Positions 15,290 through 23,679 of a stretch of DNA of 64,000 bases are shown one piece after another. Under the pieces are notes generated by a model, which saw only the letters and a program-made list of their open reading frames with translations, was not told the origin of the DNA and did not search any database. This DNA is from Aeromonas allosaccharophila. Lineage in GTDB: Bacteria; Pseudomonadota; Gammaproteobacteria; Enterobacterales; Aeromonadaceae. Position numbers and translations under genes: made by a program. The stretch lies in NCBI RefSeq assembly GCF_000819685.1, contig NZ_CDBR01000095.1, positions 1-64,000 on the forward strand. The letters are read 5' to 3'. Within the stretch, counting starts at the first letter, position 1. The number at the start of each line of letters is the position of its first letter.

Positions 15290-16162
15290 ATGTTTCAAGG
15301 TTCAATCGTTGCGTTGATCACCCCGTTTCGACAGGGAAAGCTGGATGAAGAGGCGCTGCTGCGTCTGGTGGAGTGGCATATCGAGCAGGGCACCCACGGC
15401 ATTGTGCCGGTCGGCACCACGGGTGAAAGTCCGACCCTGACTCATGACGAACACTGCCGGGTGGTGGAGCTGGTGGTCAAGCAGGTGGCGGGGCGCGTTC
15501 CGGTCATCGCCGGGGCCGGTTCCAACAACCCGGTCGAGGCCATCGAGTACACCCTCCATGCCGAGCGGGTCGGCGCCGACGCTACCCTGCATGTGGCCGG
15601 TTACTATAACCGTCCCAATCAGGAGGGGCTCTACCACCACTTCAAGGCCGTCCACGACGCTACCGCCAAGCCGATCATCATCTACAACATTCCGCCGCGC
15701 GCCATCGTTGACGTGCAACCCGCGACCCTGGCCCGTCTGGCCGAACTGCCGCGCATTGCCGGGGTGAAAGATGCTACTGGCGATCTGGCCCGCCCGTGGA
15801 CCGAGCGCCAGCTGATCAAAAAGCCCTTCGCCTGGCTCTCCGGTGAAGATGCCACGGCCGTGGCCTACAACATCGGCGGTGGTCAGGGCTGTATCTCGGT
15901 GACCGCCAACGTGGCCCCCAAGCTGGTGGCCGAGGTGCAGAACCTCACGCTGGCGGGCAAGTGGCAAGCCGCGCGTGAACTGCAAGACCAGCTCATTCCG
16001 CTCCATCAGGCAATGTTTGCCGAGCCGAGCCCGGCCGGTGCCAAATATGCCGCCTCCCTGCTCGGCTTCTGTAGCGAGGAGTGCCGCCTGCCGGTGATGC
16101 CGCTGTCGGACGCGACCCGCGAGCGCATTCGCAGCGCCATGCAGCAGCTCAACCTGCTGTAA
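15290..16162 (+). CDS. dapA: 4-hydroxy-tetrahydrodipicolinate synthase
   Basis: This 290-aa class I aldolase condenses pyruvate with aspartate semialdehyde, the first step of the diaminopimelate/lysine branch. The Schiff-base Lys160 (GVKDATGD), Tyr132 and the TTGE motif (43-46) are intact. AGGAGAAGGAGA precedes ATG 15290. It has its own leader and a terminator at 16167-16198, so it is a single-gene unit. The DapA family is usually feedback-inhibited by lysine; the leader suggests transcriptional control as well. Confidence 0.97.
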   Translation: MFQGSIVALITPFRQGKLDEEALLRLVEWHIEQGTHGIVPVGTTGESPTLTHDEHCRVVELVVKQVAGRVPVIAGAGSNNPVEAIEYTLHAERVGADATLHVAGYYNRPNQEGLYHHFKAVHDATAKPIIIYNIPPRAIVDVQPATLARLAELPRIAGVKDATGDLARPWTERQLIKKPFAWLSGEDATAVAYNIGGGQGCISVTANVAPKLVAEVQNLTLAGKWQAARELQDQLIPLHQAMFAEPSPAGAKYAASLLGFCSEECRLPVMPLSDATRERIRSAMQQLNLL

Positions 16163-16166
16163 TGCA

Positions 16167-16198
16167 AAACGGGTGAGCCAAGGCTCACCCGTTTTGTT
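16167..16198 (+). terminator. dapA terminator
   Basis: AAAACGGGTGAGCC / GGCTCACCCGTTTT is a 14-bp perfect stem with a 2-nt gap, followed by GTTT. Confidence 0.9.
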
Positions 16199-16240
16199 TC
16201 CAGTCTTTATTTCCGACCTTGGGTTCCGACATAGCCCCGT

Positions 16241-17209
16241 TCAGGCGGCGTGATGCAGCCAAGCGGCGATGGCCAGCTGCAACTCGACATACGCCGGATA
16301 GAGGAAGAGATCGGCCAGCTCGGCAGGCCACTGGTCATGCTCGCCCGATTGGGCTTGCAGATGGGCGTGCAGGCTGGTCAGGGCGGGCTGCCAGGGTGCG
16401 GCTTGTGGCAGCGTGGCCGCACTGCGGACAATCAGATCAACTCCCTGACGCAAGGCGTCGAACGCCTGCTGTTGAACGCCTTTATCCTGCAGATGCTCCA
16501 GCCAGAGCTGTTCATGATGCTGCCAGTGGCGCAGCCCCTCGCTTACCCCCGTTATGCCATCCATACCTTTATGCTCGACCTGCGCCTGCAGTGCCAGCGG
16601 TTTGCCGAGCCCGGCCAGTCGATAGCCACGTTGTGCCTTGGATTGGGCGCCGAGGCGCAGCCCGCTGATCCTGGCGAGGCGTTGGGCCAGTGCAAACAGG
16701 GCTGTGGTGTCGCCGGATTTGAGCTCCAGTTCCAGTTCGTTGATGGTGGTGCTGCCCTGACTGCCGACTATCTCTCCCTGATCCCAGGCCAGCTCAATCT
16801 CGGCGTTCTCGAAGGCGATCAACCAGTGGCGACGCAGGAAGTCGGTGCGAAACTGGGCGACCAGCTGCTGCTGGATGTGGTCGCGCTCGGTCAGGGTCGG
16901 CCAAATCTCATCGGGAAAGGCCGAGAGGGTCGGCAGATCGCCGCTGACGGGGGCGTTGTACTCGGGTCTGGCGTGCAGGCCGCCTACCACCTGACCGCGG
17001 CATTTGATGGTCTGTTCGGCGAAGGCATCGCAGCGACGGATCCGCAGCCCCATCTCCAGCTGGCGCAGGGCAAGGGTCGGCGTATCGAAATAGACGTTGC
17101 CGAGCTGCTGTCGGGACGATTCCTTAATTTCAAGAGAATTCAGCAGGTTGGATAACGCGGTTTGAATGTCGCTGGCGACAAAAAACTTTATCTCGATCTC
17201 AGTTTGCAT
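16241..17209 (-). CDS. ygiF: inorganic triphosphatase, CYTH domain with short CHAD-like tail
   Basis: This 322-aa protein starts MQTEIEIKFFV at 17209 with GGA upstream. The CYTH signature ExExK is at residues 4-8, and the tunnel-forming charged strands (LRQLEMGLRIRR, INELELELKSG) are present. The family hydrolyses inorganic triphosphate. The CHAD part after about residue 215 is only about 105 aa; enteric YgiF is about 430 aa, so the tail looks trimmed to one helical repeat. It is divergent from the DUF47-pit pair. Confidence 0.85.
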   Translation of the reverse strand: MQTEIEIKFFVASDIQTALSNLLNSLEIKESSRQQLGNVYFDTPTLALRQLEMGLRIRRCDAFAEQTIKCRGQVVGGLHARPEYNAPVSGDLPTLSAFPDEIWPTLTERDHIQQQLVAQFRTDFLRRHWLIAFENAEIELAWDQGEIVGSQGSTTINELELELKSGDTTALFALAQRLARISGLRLGAQSKAQRGYRLAGLGKPLALQAQVEHKGMDGITGVSEGLRHWQHHEQLWLEHLQDKGVQQQAFDALRQGVDLIVRSAATLPQAAPWQPALTSLHAHLQAQSGEHDQWPAELADLFLYPAYVELQLAIAAWLHHAA

Positions 17210-17378
17210 AGTCATTCCGGGCTGGCAGGCAACTTTGGGGGGCAGGATTCGGGTCGCGGGGATATAATGCCCGCGATACAACCAGATTAATTCGCGGTTT
17301 AATTGAGTGCGCAGTTCGGTTATCCTGCGCGCCTCATAAAATCGTATCGAGTGTTTTTTCACCGACACAGGTTTGGCC

Positions 17379-18059
17379 ATGCCAGTAAATACTATTTTGG
17401 GGCTTTTTGCCAAGTCCCCCATCAAGCCGCTGCAGAAGCATATCGTCAAGGTTCACCAGTGCTCCCAGCAGTTGGTCCCTTTCTTTGATGCCGTTGCCGA
17501 AGACCGTTGGGAAGATGCCGAGCAGATCCGGCAGCAGATCGCCCAATTGGAAAAAGAGGCGGACATCCTCAAGCGTGAAATCCGTCTGAAACTGCCTCGC
17601 GGCCTGTTTCTGCCGGTTGCGCGTACCGACCTGCTGGAGCTGTTGACCCAGCAAGACAAGATTGCCAACCGTGCCAAGGATATCTCCGGTCGCATGCTTG
17701 GCCGTCGCATGGAATTCCCCTCAGAAATGCGGGCGGATTTCATGGCTTACCTCAAACGTTGTATTGATGCGACCGCTCAGGCCGAGAAAGCGATCGGGGA
17801 GCTCGACGAGCTGCTCGAGACCGGCTTCAAAGGACGGGAAGTGGAAATGGTTGCCGAGATGATCCACCAGCTGGATCTGATCGAGGACGATACAGACACC
17901 ATGCAGATCGGTCTGCGCCAACAGCTGCAAGCGGTTGAGCAGAAGTACAATCCGATTGATGTGATGTTCCTTTACAAGATCCTCGAATGGGTAGGTGACC
18001 TGGCAGATCAGGCCGAGCGTGTAGGCGCCCGTCTGGAACTGATGCTGGCTCGTTCGTAA
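17379..18059 (+). CDS. DUF47 / TIGR00153 phosphate-transport accessory protein
   Basis: This 226-aa all-helical PhoU-like protein starts at ATG 17379 (MPVNTILGLFAKSP). It has family landmarks such as VPFFDAVAEDRWEDAE and an acidic HQLDLIEDDTD segment. DUF47 proteins are encoded with Pit phosphate permeases and are thought to regulate them. Here pit starts 25 bp downstream, so the two form an operon. A GATATAATG sequence at 17259-17267 is a candidate -10 region. Confidence 0.92.
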   Translation: MPVNTILGLFAKSPIKPLQKHIVKVHQCSQQLVPFFDAVAEDRWEDAEQIRQQIAQLEKEADILKREIRLKLPRGLFLPVARTDLLELLTQQDKIANRAKDISGRMLGRRMEFPSEMRADFMAYLKRCIDATAQAEKAIGELDELLETGFKGREVEMVAEMIHQLDLIEDDTDTMQIGLRQQLQAVEQKYNPIDVMFLYKILEWVGDLADQAERVGARLELMLARS

Positions 18060-18084
18060 TCGACTGACTGGGTAAACACTATTA

Positions 18085-19350
18085 ATGGACATTATCGCGA
18101 ATTACGGCACCACTCTGGTGCTCGTGGCGGCCTTGTTCGGCTTTTTGATGGCCTGGGGTATTGGCGCGAATGACGTTGCCAACGCCATGGGCACATCGGT
18201 CGGCACCAAATCCCTGACCATCCGTCAGGCGATCATCATTGCAATGATCTTCGAGTTTGCCGGTGCCTATCTGGCCGGTGGCGAAGTGACGGCCACCATC
18301 CGTAACGGCATCATCGACAGCAATGCGTTTGTCGACAGCCCGGATCTGCTGGTGCTCGGTATGATCGCCTCCCTGCTGGCGGCGGGCGCCTGGTTGATCC
18401 TGGCCTCCTACTTCGGCTGGCCGGTCTCGACCACTCACTCCATCATCGGCGCCATCGTCGGTTTTGCGGTGGTGAGCATTGGCCCGGAAGCGGTGCAGTG
18501 GAGCAAGTTTGGCGGCATCGTGGGCTCCTGGGTCATCACCCCGGCCATCTCCGGTGTCATCGCCTACTTCATGTTCATCAGCGTGCAGAAGCTTATCTTC
18601 AACACCGATGATCCGCTGAACAATGCCAAGCGCTATGTGCCGTTTTACATGTTCCTGACTGCGCTGGTGATCTGTCTGGTGACCATCAAGAAGGGGCTGA
18701 CCCACGTTGGTCTGCACCTGACCGATGGCGAGGGCATTCTGCTCTCTGTTGCCATCTCCATCGCAGTAGCCTTTGCCGGCTGGATCTATATTCGCGGTCA
18801 GAAGTACAACCCGCAGGATGACAGCAAGATGCACTTCGCCAACGTGGAGAAGGTGTTCGGCATCCTGATGGTGATCACCGCCTGTGCCATGGCCTTTGCC
18901 CACGGTTCCAACGACGTGGCCAACGCCATTGGCCCGCTCTCTGCGGTGGCCTCTATCGTGGCTTCCGGCGGCGAAATCGGCGGCAGCTCCCACATCGCCT
19001 GGTGGATCCTGCCGCTCGGCGGTATCGGTATCGTGATCGGTCTGGCGACCATGGGCGAGAAGGTGATGGCAACGGTCGGTACCGGTATCACTCACCTGAC
19101 CCCGAGCCGTGGTTTCGCCGCTCAGCTGGCGACTGCCGCGACCGTGGTGATTGCCTCCGGCACCGGTCTGCCCATCTCCACCACCCAGACCCTGGTCGGT
19201 GCGGTCATGGGTGTTGGTCTGGCGCGCGGTATTGCGGCGCTGAATCTGGGTGTACTGCGCAACATCGTGGTCTCCTGGGTCATCACCCTGCCGGCCGGCG
19301 CCATTCTGGCCATCGTCATCTTCTACGTGCTACAGGCCTGCTTCTCCTAA
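18085..19350 (+). CDS. pitA: low-affinity inorganic phosphate transporter (PiT family)
   Basis: This 421-aa membrane protein has about ten hydrophobic segments and the two inverted PiT signatures. These are GANDVANAMGTSVGTKS (28-44) near the N-terminus and GSNDVANAIGPLSAV in the second half, plus the PVSTTHS and PISTTQT motifs. It imports phosphate, often as a metal-phosphate complex, with protons. It is operonic with the upstream DUF47 gene and ends at the terminator at 19367-19400. Confidence 0.93.
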   Translation: MDIIANYGTTLVLVAALFGFLMAWGIGANDVANAMGTSVGTKSLTIRQAIIIAMIFEFAGAYLAGGEVTATIRNGIIDSNAFVDSPDLLVLGMIASLLAAGAWLILASYFGWPVSTTHSIIGAIVGFAVVSIGPEAVQWSKFGGIVGSWVITPAISGVIAYFMFISVQKLIFNTDDPLNNAKRYVPFYMFLTALVICLVTIKKGLTHVGLHLTDGEGILLSVAISIAVAFAGWIYIRGQKYNPQDDSKMHFANVEKVFGILMVITACAMAFAHGSNDVANAIGPLSAVASIVASGGEIGGSSHIAWWILPLGGIGIVIGLATMGEKVMATVGTGITHLTPSRGFAAQLATAATVVIASGTGLPISTTQTLVGAVMGVGLARGIAALNLGVLRNIVVSWVITLPAGAILAIVIFYVLQACFS

Positions 19351-19366
19351 TCGAAGCGCCATTCAG

Positions 19367-19400
19367 CAAAAAGCCAGAGTCATCGACTCGGGCTTTTTTA
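19367..19400. terminator. bidirectional terminator between pit and metL
   Basis: AAAAAGCCAGAGTC / GACTCGGGCTTTTT with an ATC loop (one mismatch) has a T tract on the plus strand and a usable tract on the minus strand. It serves two converging genes. Confidence 0.8.
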
Positions 19401-19441
19401 TTGTGCGCGGAAGCTGAGCTGCTCCCTTTGCATTATCTGCC

Positions 19442-21898
19442 TTAGAGGCTGGCGCAGATCTGCCAGAGATCGTACTGGATAGCGGCGGCGGTCACTTCGC
19501 GACCCGCCCCCGGCCCCTGGATCACCAGCGGGTTGGTGCGGTAGCTGTCGCTCTCGATGGCGAAGATGTTGTCGCAGGGCAAGAGGTTCGCGAACGGGTG
19601 GTGCGGCTCCAGCGCCTCCAGTCCGACCCGTGCCTTGCCGTCATGTTCAAAACGGGCCACGTAGCGCAGCACCTTGCCGAGCCGCTTGGCCCCTTCGAAG
19701 GCGGTCTGGATCGGGCCATCCAGCTCTTTCAGCCGGTCCATGAACTGATCGGCGCTCACCTTACGCAGCGGGACGGGCACCAGATTCTCCAGCTCGATAT
19801 CGGCGGAGTCGAGCTCGAAGCCCGCCTCCCGCGCCAGAATGAGCAGCTTGCGGCGCACATCCTGACCGGAGAGATCTTCGCGGGGATCCGGCTCGGTCAG
19901 GCCATGTTGCCACGCCTCATCCACCAGCTCGGAGAAGGGGCGGGTGCCGTCATACTGCTGGAACAGCCAGGAGAGGGTGCCGGAGAAGATGCCGGAGACC
20001 CCCTGAATGCGGTCGCCGCTCTGGCGCAGCATCTGGATGCTGGACTGGATCGGCAGCCCGGCGCCCACGGTGGCGTTGTAGCGCCACTGCACCTGATGGT
20101 CGCGGCAGGTCTGCTTGATGCGCAGGTAGAACTCGCTGTCGGCGGCACCGGCAAACTTGTTGGCGGCGATGATGTGAATGCCGAGCTGGGCAAAGTCCGG
20201 GTAGTAGCGGCTCACCGTCTCGCTGGCGGTCATGTCCAGCGCAATCAGCGCATCGAAGCCGTGCTGCTCAAGCTGGGAGAGCAGCTCCGGCCAGATCAGC
20301 GGTTTGGGGGCGAAGTTGTCCTGCACCTTGAGGGGGTTAAGCCCCTCTTCATCCAGCAGGCCCCCTTCCGAGCTGAACACCCCGTAGAGGGTGAGCGCCA
20401 GATTGAGTTCATGTTCCAGCCGTGACTTTTCACGGGCGTAGAGGCTCAGCCAGTGGCCGCCGATATTGCCCTTGCCGAACAGCACCAGTCCGACCCGGGT
20501 CGGGCGGCTGAACAGGGCACTGTGCAGGGCGATCAGCAGCGGTTCCAGCACCACCTGACGCAGCACGGCCACCAGACTCAGGCCATCTCTAGCCACCTGT
20601 ACAAACTCCAGCGGCTGATCTGCCAGCAGCTGATAGAAGCGGTGACACTGCTCGGCGTTGTCGGTGACTCCGGCCCCCACCAGCGCCACCAGACTGTACC
20701 CCTCTTTCTGGATGAGGCCGGTGAAGCTCCCTTGCAGCTGGAAGTCGCGCAGCAGCTCGAACGCTCCCTGTGCCACCTCGAGGGTGTAGGCGAGGCGCAG
20801 GATCCGGCGATCCGGCTGGCGCTGCAGGGTGAGCGGGTTGAGGCGATGGCGGGCGAGATAAGCCTCGATGGTGGCCATGGTTTGCTCGTAGTTGGTCTGC
20901 GGCAGCACCTTCAGCTCGATCAGGGCGATCTGATCCACCGAAGAGACTATGCGGGCGCCACCGGAGCGCGGCGCGCGGCGCAGAATATGAGTGCAGCCCT
21001 CATCCGGGTTGTAGCTGCAGCGCAGGGTGAGGCGCTGGCGGCTGTCGGCTACTGGTTGCAGAGTTCGCGAGTGGAGTACCGAGGAGCCAAGACGGGCCAG
21101 CTCGTTCGCTTCGGCGAGGCTCAGGCGCTCCAGCAGACGTGCCTCCTTCACCCGGCGCGGGTCGGCGCTGTAGACACCTGCCACGTCGCTCCAGATGGTG
21201 GTGGATTCGCCGTCCGCCAGTAGCGCCAGCAGACTGGCGCTGTAGTCGGAGCCGTTGCGACCGAGCAGCAGGGAGCGGCCCTCCATGTCGGCGGCGATAA
21301 AGCCGGTCACCACGATGCGACCGGCATGCTCCGCCAGTCGCGCCTTGAGCAGCTCGCTGGAGAGGGCGGTATCCACCTTGACCAGAGCGCCATCCTCGGC
21401 GCGCAGGAAGCTGCGGGCATCGAGCCAGATGGCCTTGTCGCCGCGGCTGGTGAGCAGAGCCGCCAGCAGGCGCGCCGACCACACCTCGCCAAAGGCGAGC
21501 AGGCCGTTGCGGGCGAAGCGGTCAAACTGCCCCTCCAGCGTCTTGGCGATCAGTTGCATGTCGTCGGCCAGCTGTTTGCTCAGGTCGAGCTGCAGTTCCC
21601 CTTCCAGCAGGCCGTCGATCAGGCTCTGCTGATAGGCCTGCAGGGCGGAGATGGCTTCACCGGCGGCTTCGTCCCCCGCTTCGGCCAGCTCCACCAGCTG
21701 GATCAGCCGGTTGGTGGTCTTGCCTGCGGCAGAGACCACGATCAGTTCATCCCCGCCCACCTGTTGTTCAACGATGCTGGCGACCCGGCGATAACAGACC
21801 GGATCCGCCAGACTGCTGCCACCAAATTTGTGGACGTGACGTCGCTTCAACCCTGCTTCTGCTGCCACCGCGATCTCTCCTTGTTGCTGCTGTTCCAT
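19442..21898 (-). CDS. metL: bifunctional aspartokinase II / homoserine dehydrogenase II
   Basis: This 818-aa fusion has an N-terminal aspartokinase (HKFGGSSLADP near 23-33, then GRNGSDYSASLLA), a central regulatory region, and a C-terminal homoserine dehydrogenase (NAD(P)-binding LFGKGNIGGHW near residue 475, then FAGAADSEFYL). It supplies homoserine for methionine. Its ATG overlaps the metB stop by one base (TAATG), so the two are coupled. The operon position with metB and met boxes marks it as MetL rather than ThrA. Confidence 0.95.
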   Translation of the reverse strand: MEQQQQGEIAVAAEAGLKRRHVHKFGGSSLADPVCYRRVASIVEQQVGGDELIVVSAAGKTTNRLIQLVELAEAGDEAAGEAISALQAYQQSLIDGLLEGELQLDLSKQLADDMQLIAKTLEGQFDRFARNGLLAFGEVWSARLLAALLTSRGDKAIWLDARSFLRAEDGALVKVDTALSSELLKARLAEHAGRIVVTGFIAADMEGRSLLLGRNGSDYSASLLALLADGESTTIWSDVAGVYSADPRRVKEARLLERLSLAEANELARLGSSVLHSRTLQPVADSRQRLTLRCSYNPDEGCTHILRRAPRSGGARIVSSVDQIALIELKVLPQTNYEQTMATIEAYLARHRLNPLTLQRQPDRRILRLAYTLEVAQGAFELLRDFQLQGSFTGLIQKEGYSLVALVGAGVTDNAEQCHRFYQLLADQPLEFVQVARDGLSLVAVLRQVVLEPLLIALHSALFSRPTRVGLVLFGKGNIGGHWLSLYAREKSRLEHELNLALTLYGVFSSEGGLLDEEGLNPLKVQDNFAPKPLIWPELLSQLEQHGFDALIALDMTASETVSRYYPDFAQLGIHIIAANKFAGAADSEFYLRIKQTCRDHQVQWRYNATVGAGLPIQSSIQMLRQSGDRIQGVSGIFSGTLSWLFQQYDGTRPFSELVDEAWQHGLTEPDPREDLSGQDVRRKLLILAREAGFELDSADIELENLVPVPLRKVSADQFMDRLKELDGPIQTAFEGAKRLGKVLRYVARFEHDGKARVGLEALEPHHPFANLLPCDNIFAIESDSYRTNPLVIQGPGAGREVTAAAIQYDLWQICASL

Positions 21899-23070
21899 TA
21901 CTTTGCTACCTGCTCTGCCTGCTGCGCCTGTTCAAAAGCCTGAGCCAGATCGGCCACCAGGTCTTCACCGTGTTCAATACCGACCGACAACCGCAGCAGC
22001 TGGGCGCTGATGCCTGCTGCCTGCTGCGCCGCCGGGGTCATGGCCCTGTGGGTCATGCTGGCCGGATGGGCCACCAGACTCTCCACCCCGCCGAGGGACT
22101 CGGCCACCGAGAAGAGGGCGAGGGCAGCAAGGAAGGCGCGAATGCCTGCCTCGCTGCAATCGAGTTCAAAACTTAGCATGGCGCCGAAGCCGGACTGTTG
22201 ACGGCGCGCAATATCGTGGCCCGGATGGCTCGGCAGGCTGGGGTGATAGATGCGTTTCACCAGCGGCTGCTGTTGCAGGAAGGCGAGGATGCGATCGGTG
22301 TTCTCCTGATGGGTGCGCAATCTGGGGGCCAGAGTGCGCAGGCCGCGCAGGGTGAGGTAGGAGTCGAACGCCCCGGAGGTGAGCCCAAGACAGTTGGCCC
22401 ACCACACCAGCGACTCGGCCAGTGCCGCCTCTTTGGCGATCGCCACTCCGCCCACCACGTCGGAGTGACCGTTGATGTACTTGGTGGTGGAGTGCACCAC
22501 CACATCGGCACCCAGCGCCAGCGGTTGTTGCAGCAGGGGGGAGAGGAAGGTGTTGTCCACCACCACCTGCGCACCTACCTCGTGGGCGGCGTTGGCGATG
22601 GCGCTGATATCCACCACCCGCAGCAGCGGGTTGGAGGGGGTCTCCACCCATACCAGCGCAGGCTTTTGCGCCAGCGCGGCGGCCAGAGCGGCCTCATCCC
22701 CCTGATCGACAAACTGCACCCGGTAGTGTCCCTTGGCCGCCAGATACTCGAACAGACGCCAGGTGCCGCCGTAGCAGTCGTGGGGGGCGATCAGCAGATC
22801 CCCCGCCTTGAGCAGGGCGGTAGTGACCAGATGGACGGCGCCCATGCCGGTGCCGGTGACCACGGCGCCTGCGCCCCCTTCCAGTGCCGCCAGCGCATCC
22901 GCCAGATTGGTGCGGGTCGGATTGCCGGAGCGGGCATAATCGTATTGACGGGGCTCGCCAAAGTCGGCAAAGGTGTAGTTGCTGGAGAGGTAGATGGGGG
23001 GCACCACGGCACCGTGCTGCTGGTCTGTCTCAATCCCGGTGCGAACCGCCAGGGTGGCCTTGTGGGTCAT
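21898..23070 (-). CDS. metB: cystathionine gamma-synthase
   Basis: This 390-aa PLP enzyme starts at ATG 23070 (MTHKATLAVRTG); a longer frame to 23187 runs through the met operator and is rejected. The PLP lysine is Lys197 in HSTTKYINGHSD. SGNPTR (48-53) and ETPSNPLL (143-150) are family motifs. It joins O-succinylhomoserine with cysteine. It is first in the metBL operon, under MetJ boxes and divergent from metJ, which is the enteric arrangement. Confidence 0.96.
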   Translation of the reverse strand: MTHKATLAVRTGIETDQQHGAVVPPIYLSSNYTFADFGEPRQYDYARSGNPTRTNLADALAALEGGAGAVVTGTGMGAVHLVTTALLKAGDLLIAPHDCYGGTWRLFEYLAAKGHYRVQFVDQGDEAALAAALAQKPALVWVETPSNPLLRVVDISAIANAAHEVGAQVVVDNTFLSPLLQQPLALGADVVVHSTTKYINGHSDVVGGVAIAKEAALAESLVWWANCLGLTSGAFDSYLTLRGLRTLAPRLRTHQENTDRILAFLQQQPLVKRIYHPSLPSHPGHDIARRQQSGFGAMLSFELDCSEAGIRAFLAALALFSVAESLGGVESLVAHPASMTHRAMTPAAQQAAGISAQLLRLSVGIEHGEDLVADLAQAFEQAQQAEQVAK

Positions 23071-23175
23071 ATCACTCTCTCCTTGAACTGTCTCTGGGCG
23101 ATGGCTGCGTTGCCTGCGCCACGGCGATCCTGCCATTACTGGCCTATGGTGAACCACCTTACGCCAGCACAAAAA

Positions 23176-23207
23176 AGCCGTCAACACTTCCAGACGTCTA
23201 AATGGCT
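23176..23207. promoter_or_regulatory. tandem MetJ-binding met boxes
   Basis: Four adjacent 8-bp units lie here. The third (23192-23199) is a perfect AGACGTCT; the others are AGCCGTCA, ACACTTCC and AAATGGCT, with 5-6 of 8 matches. They sit between divergent metB and metJ, as expected for SAM-dependent repression of both. Confidence 0.88.
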
Positions 23208-23280
23208 TTGCTGTTGGATTGCCATTAATTTCCTTAAGGGTTAAAATCCGCGCTCACGGCTAAATGAGAACAGGTGAGTC

Positions 23281-23604
23281 ATGGGAACAGAGTGGAACGG
23301 CGACTACGTCAGCCCCTACGCGGAACACGGTAAGAAGAGCGAACAGGTCAAGAAGATTACCGTCTCGATCCCGCTCAAGGTGTTGAAAGTGTTGACCGAT
23401 GAGCGCACCCGCCGTCAGGTGAACAACCTGCGTCATGCGACCAACAGCGAGCTGCTCTGTGAAGCCTTCCTGCACGCTTTCACCGGTCAGCCGCTCCCTT
23501 GCGACGAAGACTTGCGCAAGGATCATCCGGACAGCGTCCCCGCCGAAGCGCGCGCCATCATGGAAGCGCTGGGCAAAGAGATCGAAGATTTCGACAAAGA
23601 GTAA
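23281..23604 (+). CDS. metJ: methionine regulon repressor MetJ
   Basis: This 107-aa ribbon-helix-helix repressor has the DNA-contacting strand [15 protein letters not shown] (22-36) and a conserved helix [20 protein letters not shown]. MetJ uses S-adenosylmethionine as corepressor. It is divergent from metBL across the met boxes and followed by a hairpin at 23619-23653. Confidence 0.98.
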   Translation: MGTEWNGDYVSPYAEHGKKSEQVKKITVSIPLKVLKVLTDERTRRQVNNLRHATNSELLCEAFLHAFTGQPLPCDEDLRKDHPDSVPAEARAIMEALGKEIEDFDKE

Positions 23605-23618
23605 GCTATTTGCCATGC

Positions 23619-23678
23619 ACAAGAGGCGACCCTGGGGTCGCCTCTTGTCGTTTCAGCAGCCCCGTTTACGGGGCTGTG
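23619..23678. terminator. tandem hairpins between metJ and the serine transporter gene
   Basis: ACAAGAGGCGACCC / GGGTCGCCTCTTGT (23619-23648) follows metJ with a short T run. AGCCCCGT / CGGGGCT (23661-23678) lies at the end of the convergent transporter gene but lacks a strong T tract. Confidence 0.65.
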
Positions 23679-23679
23679 G

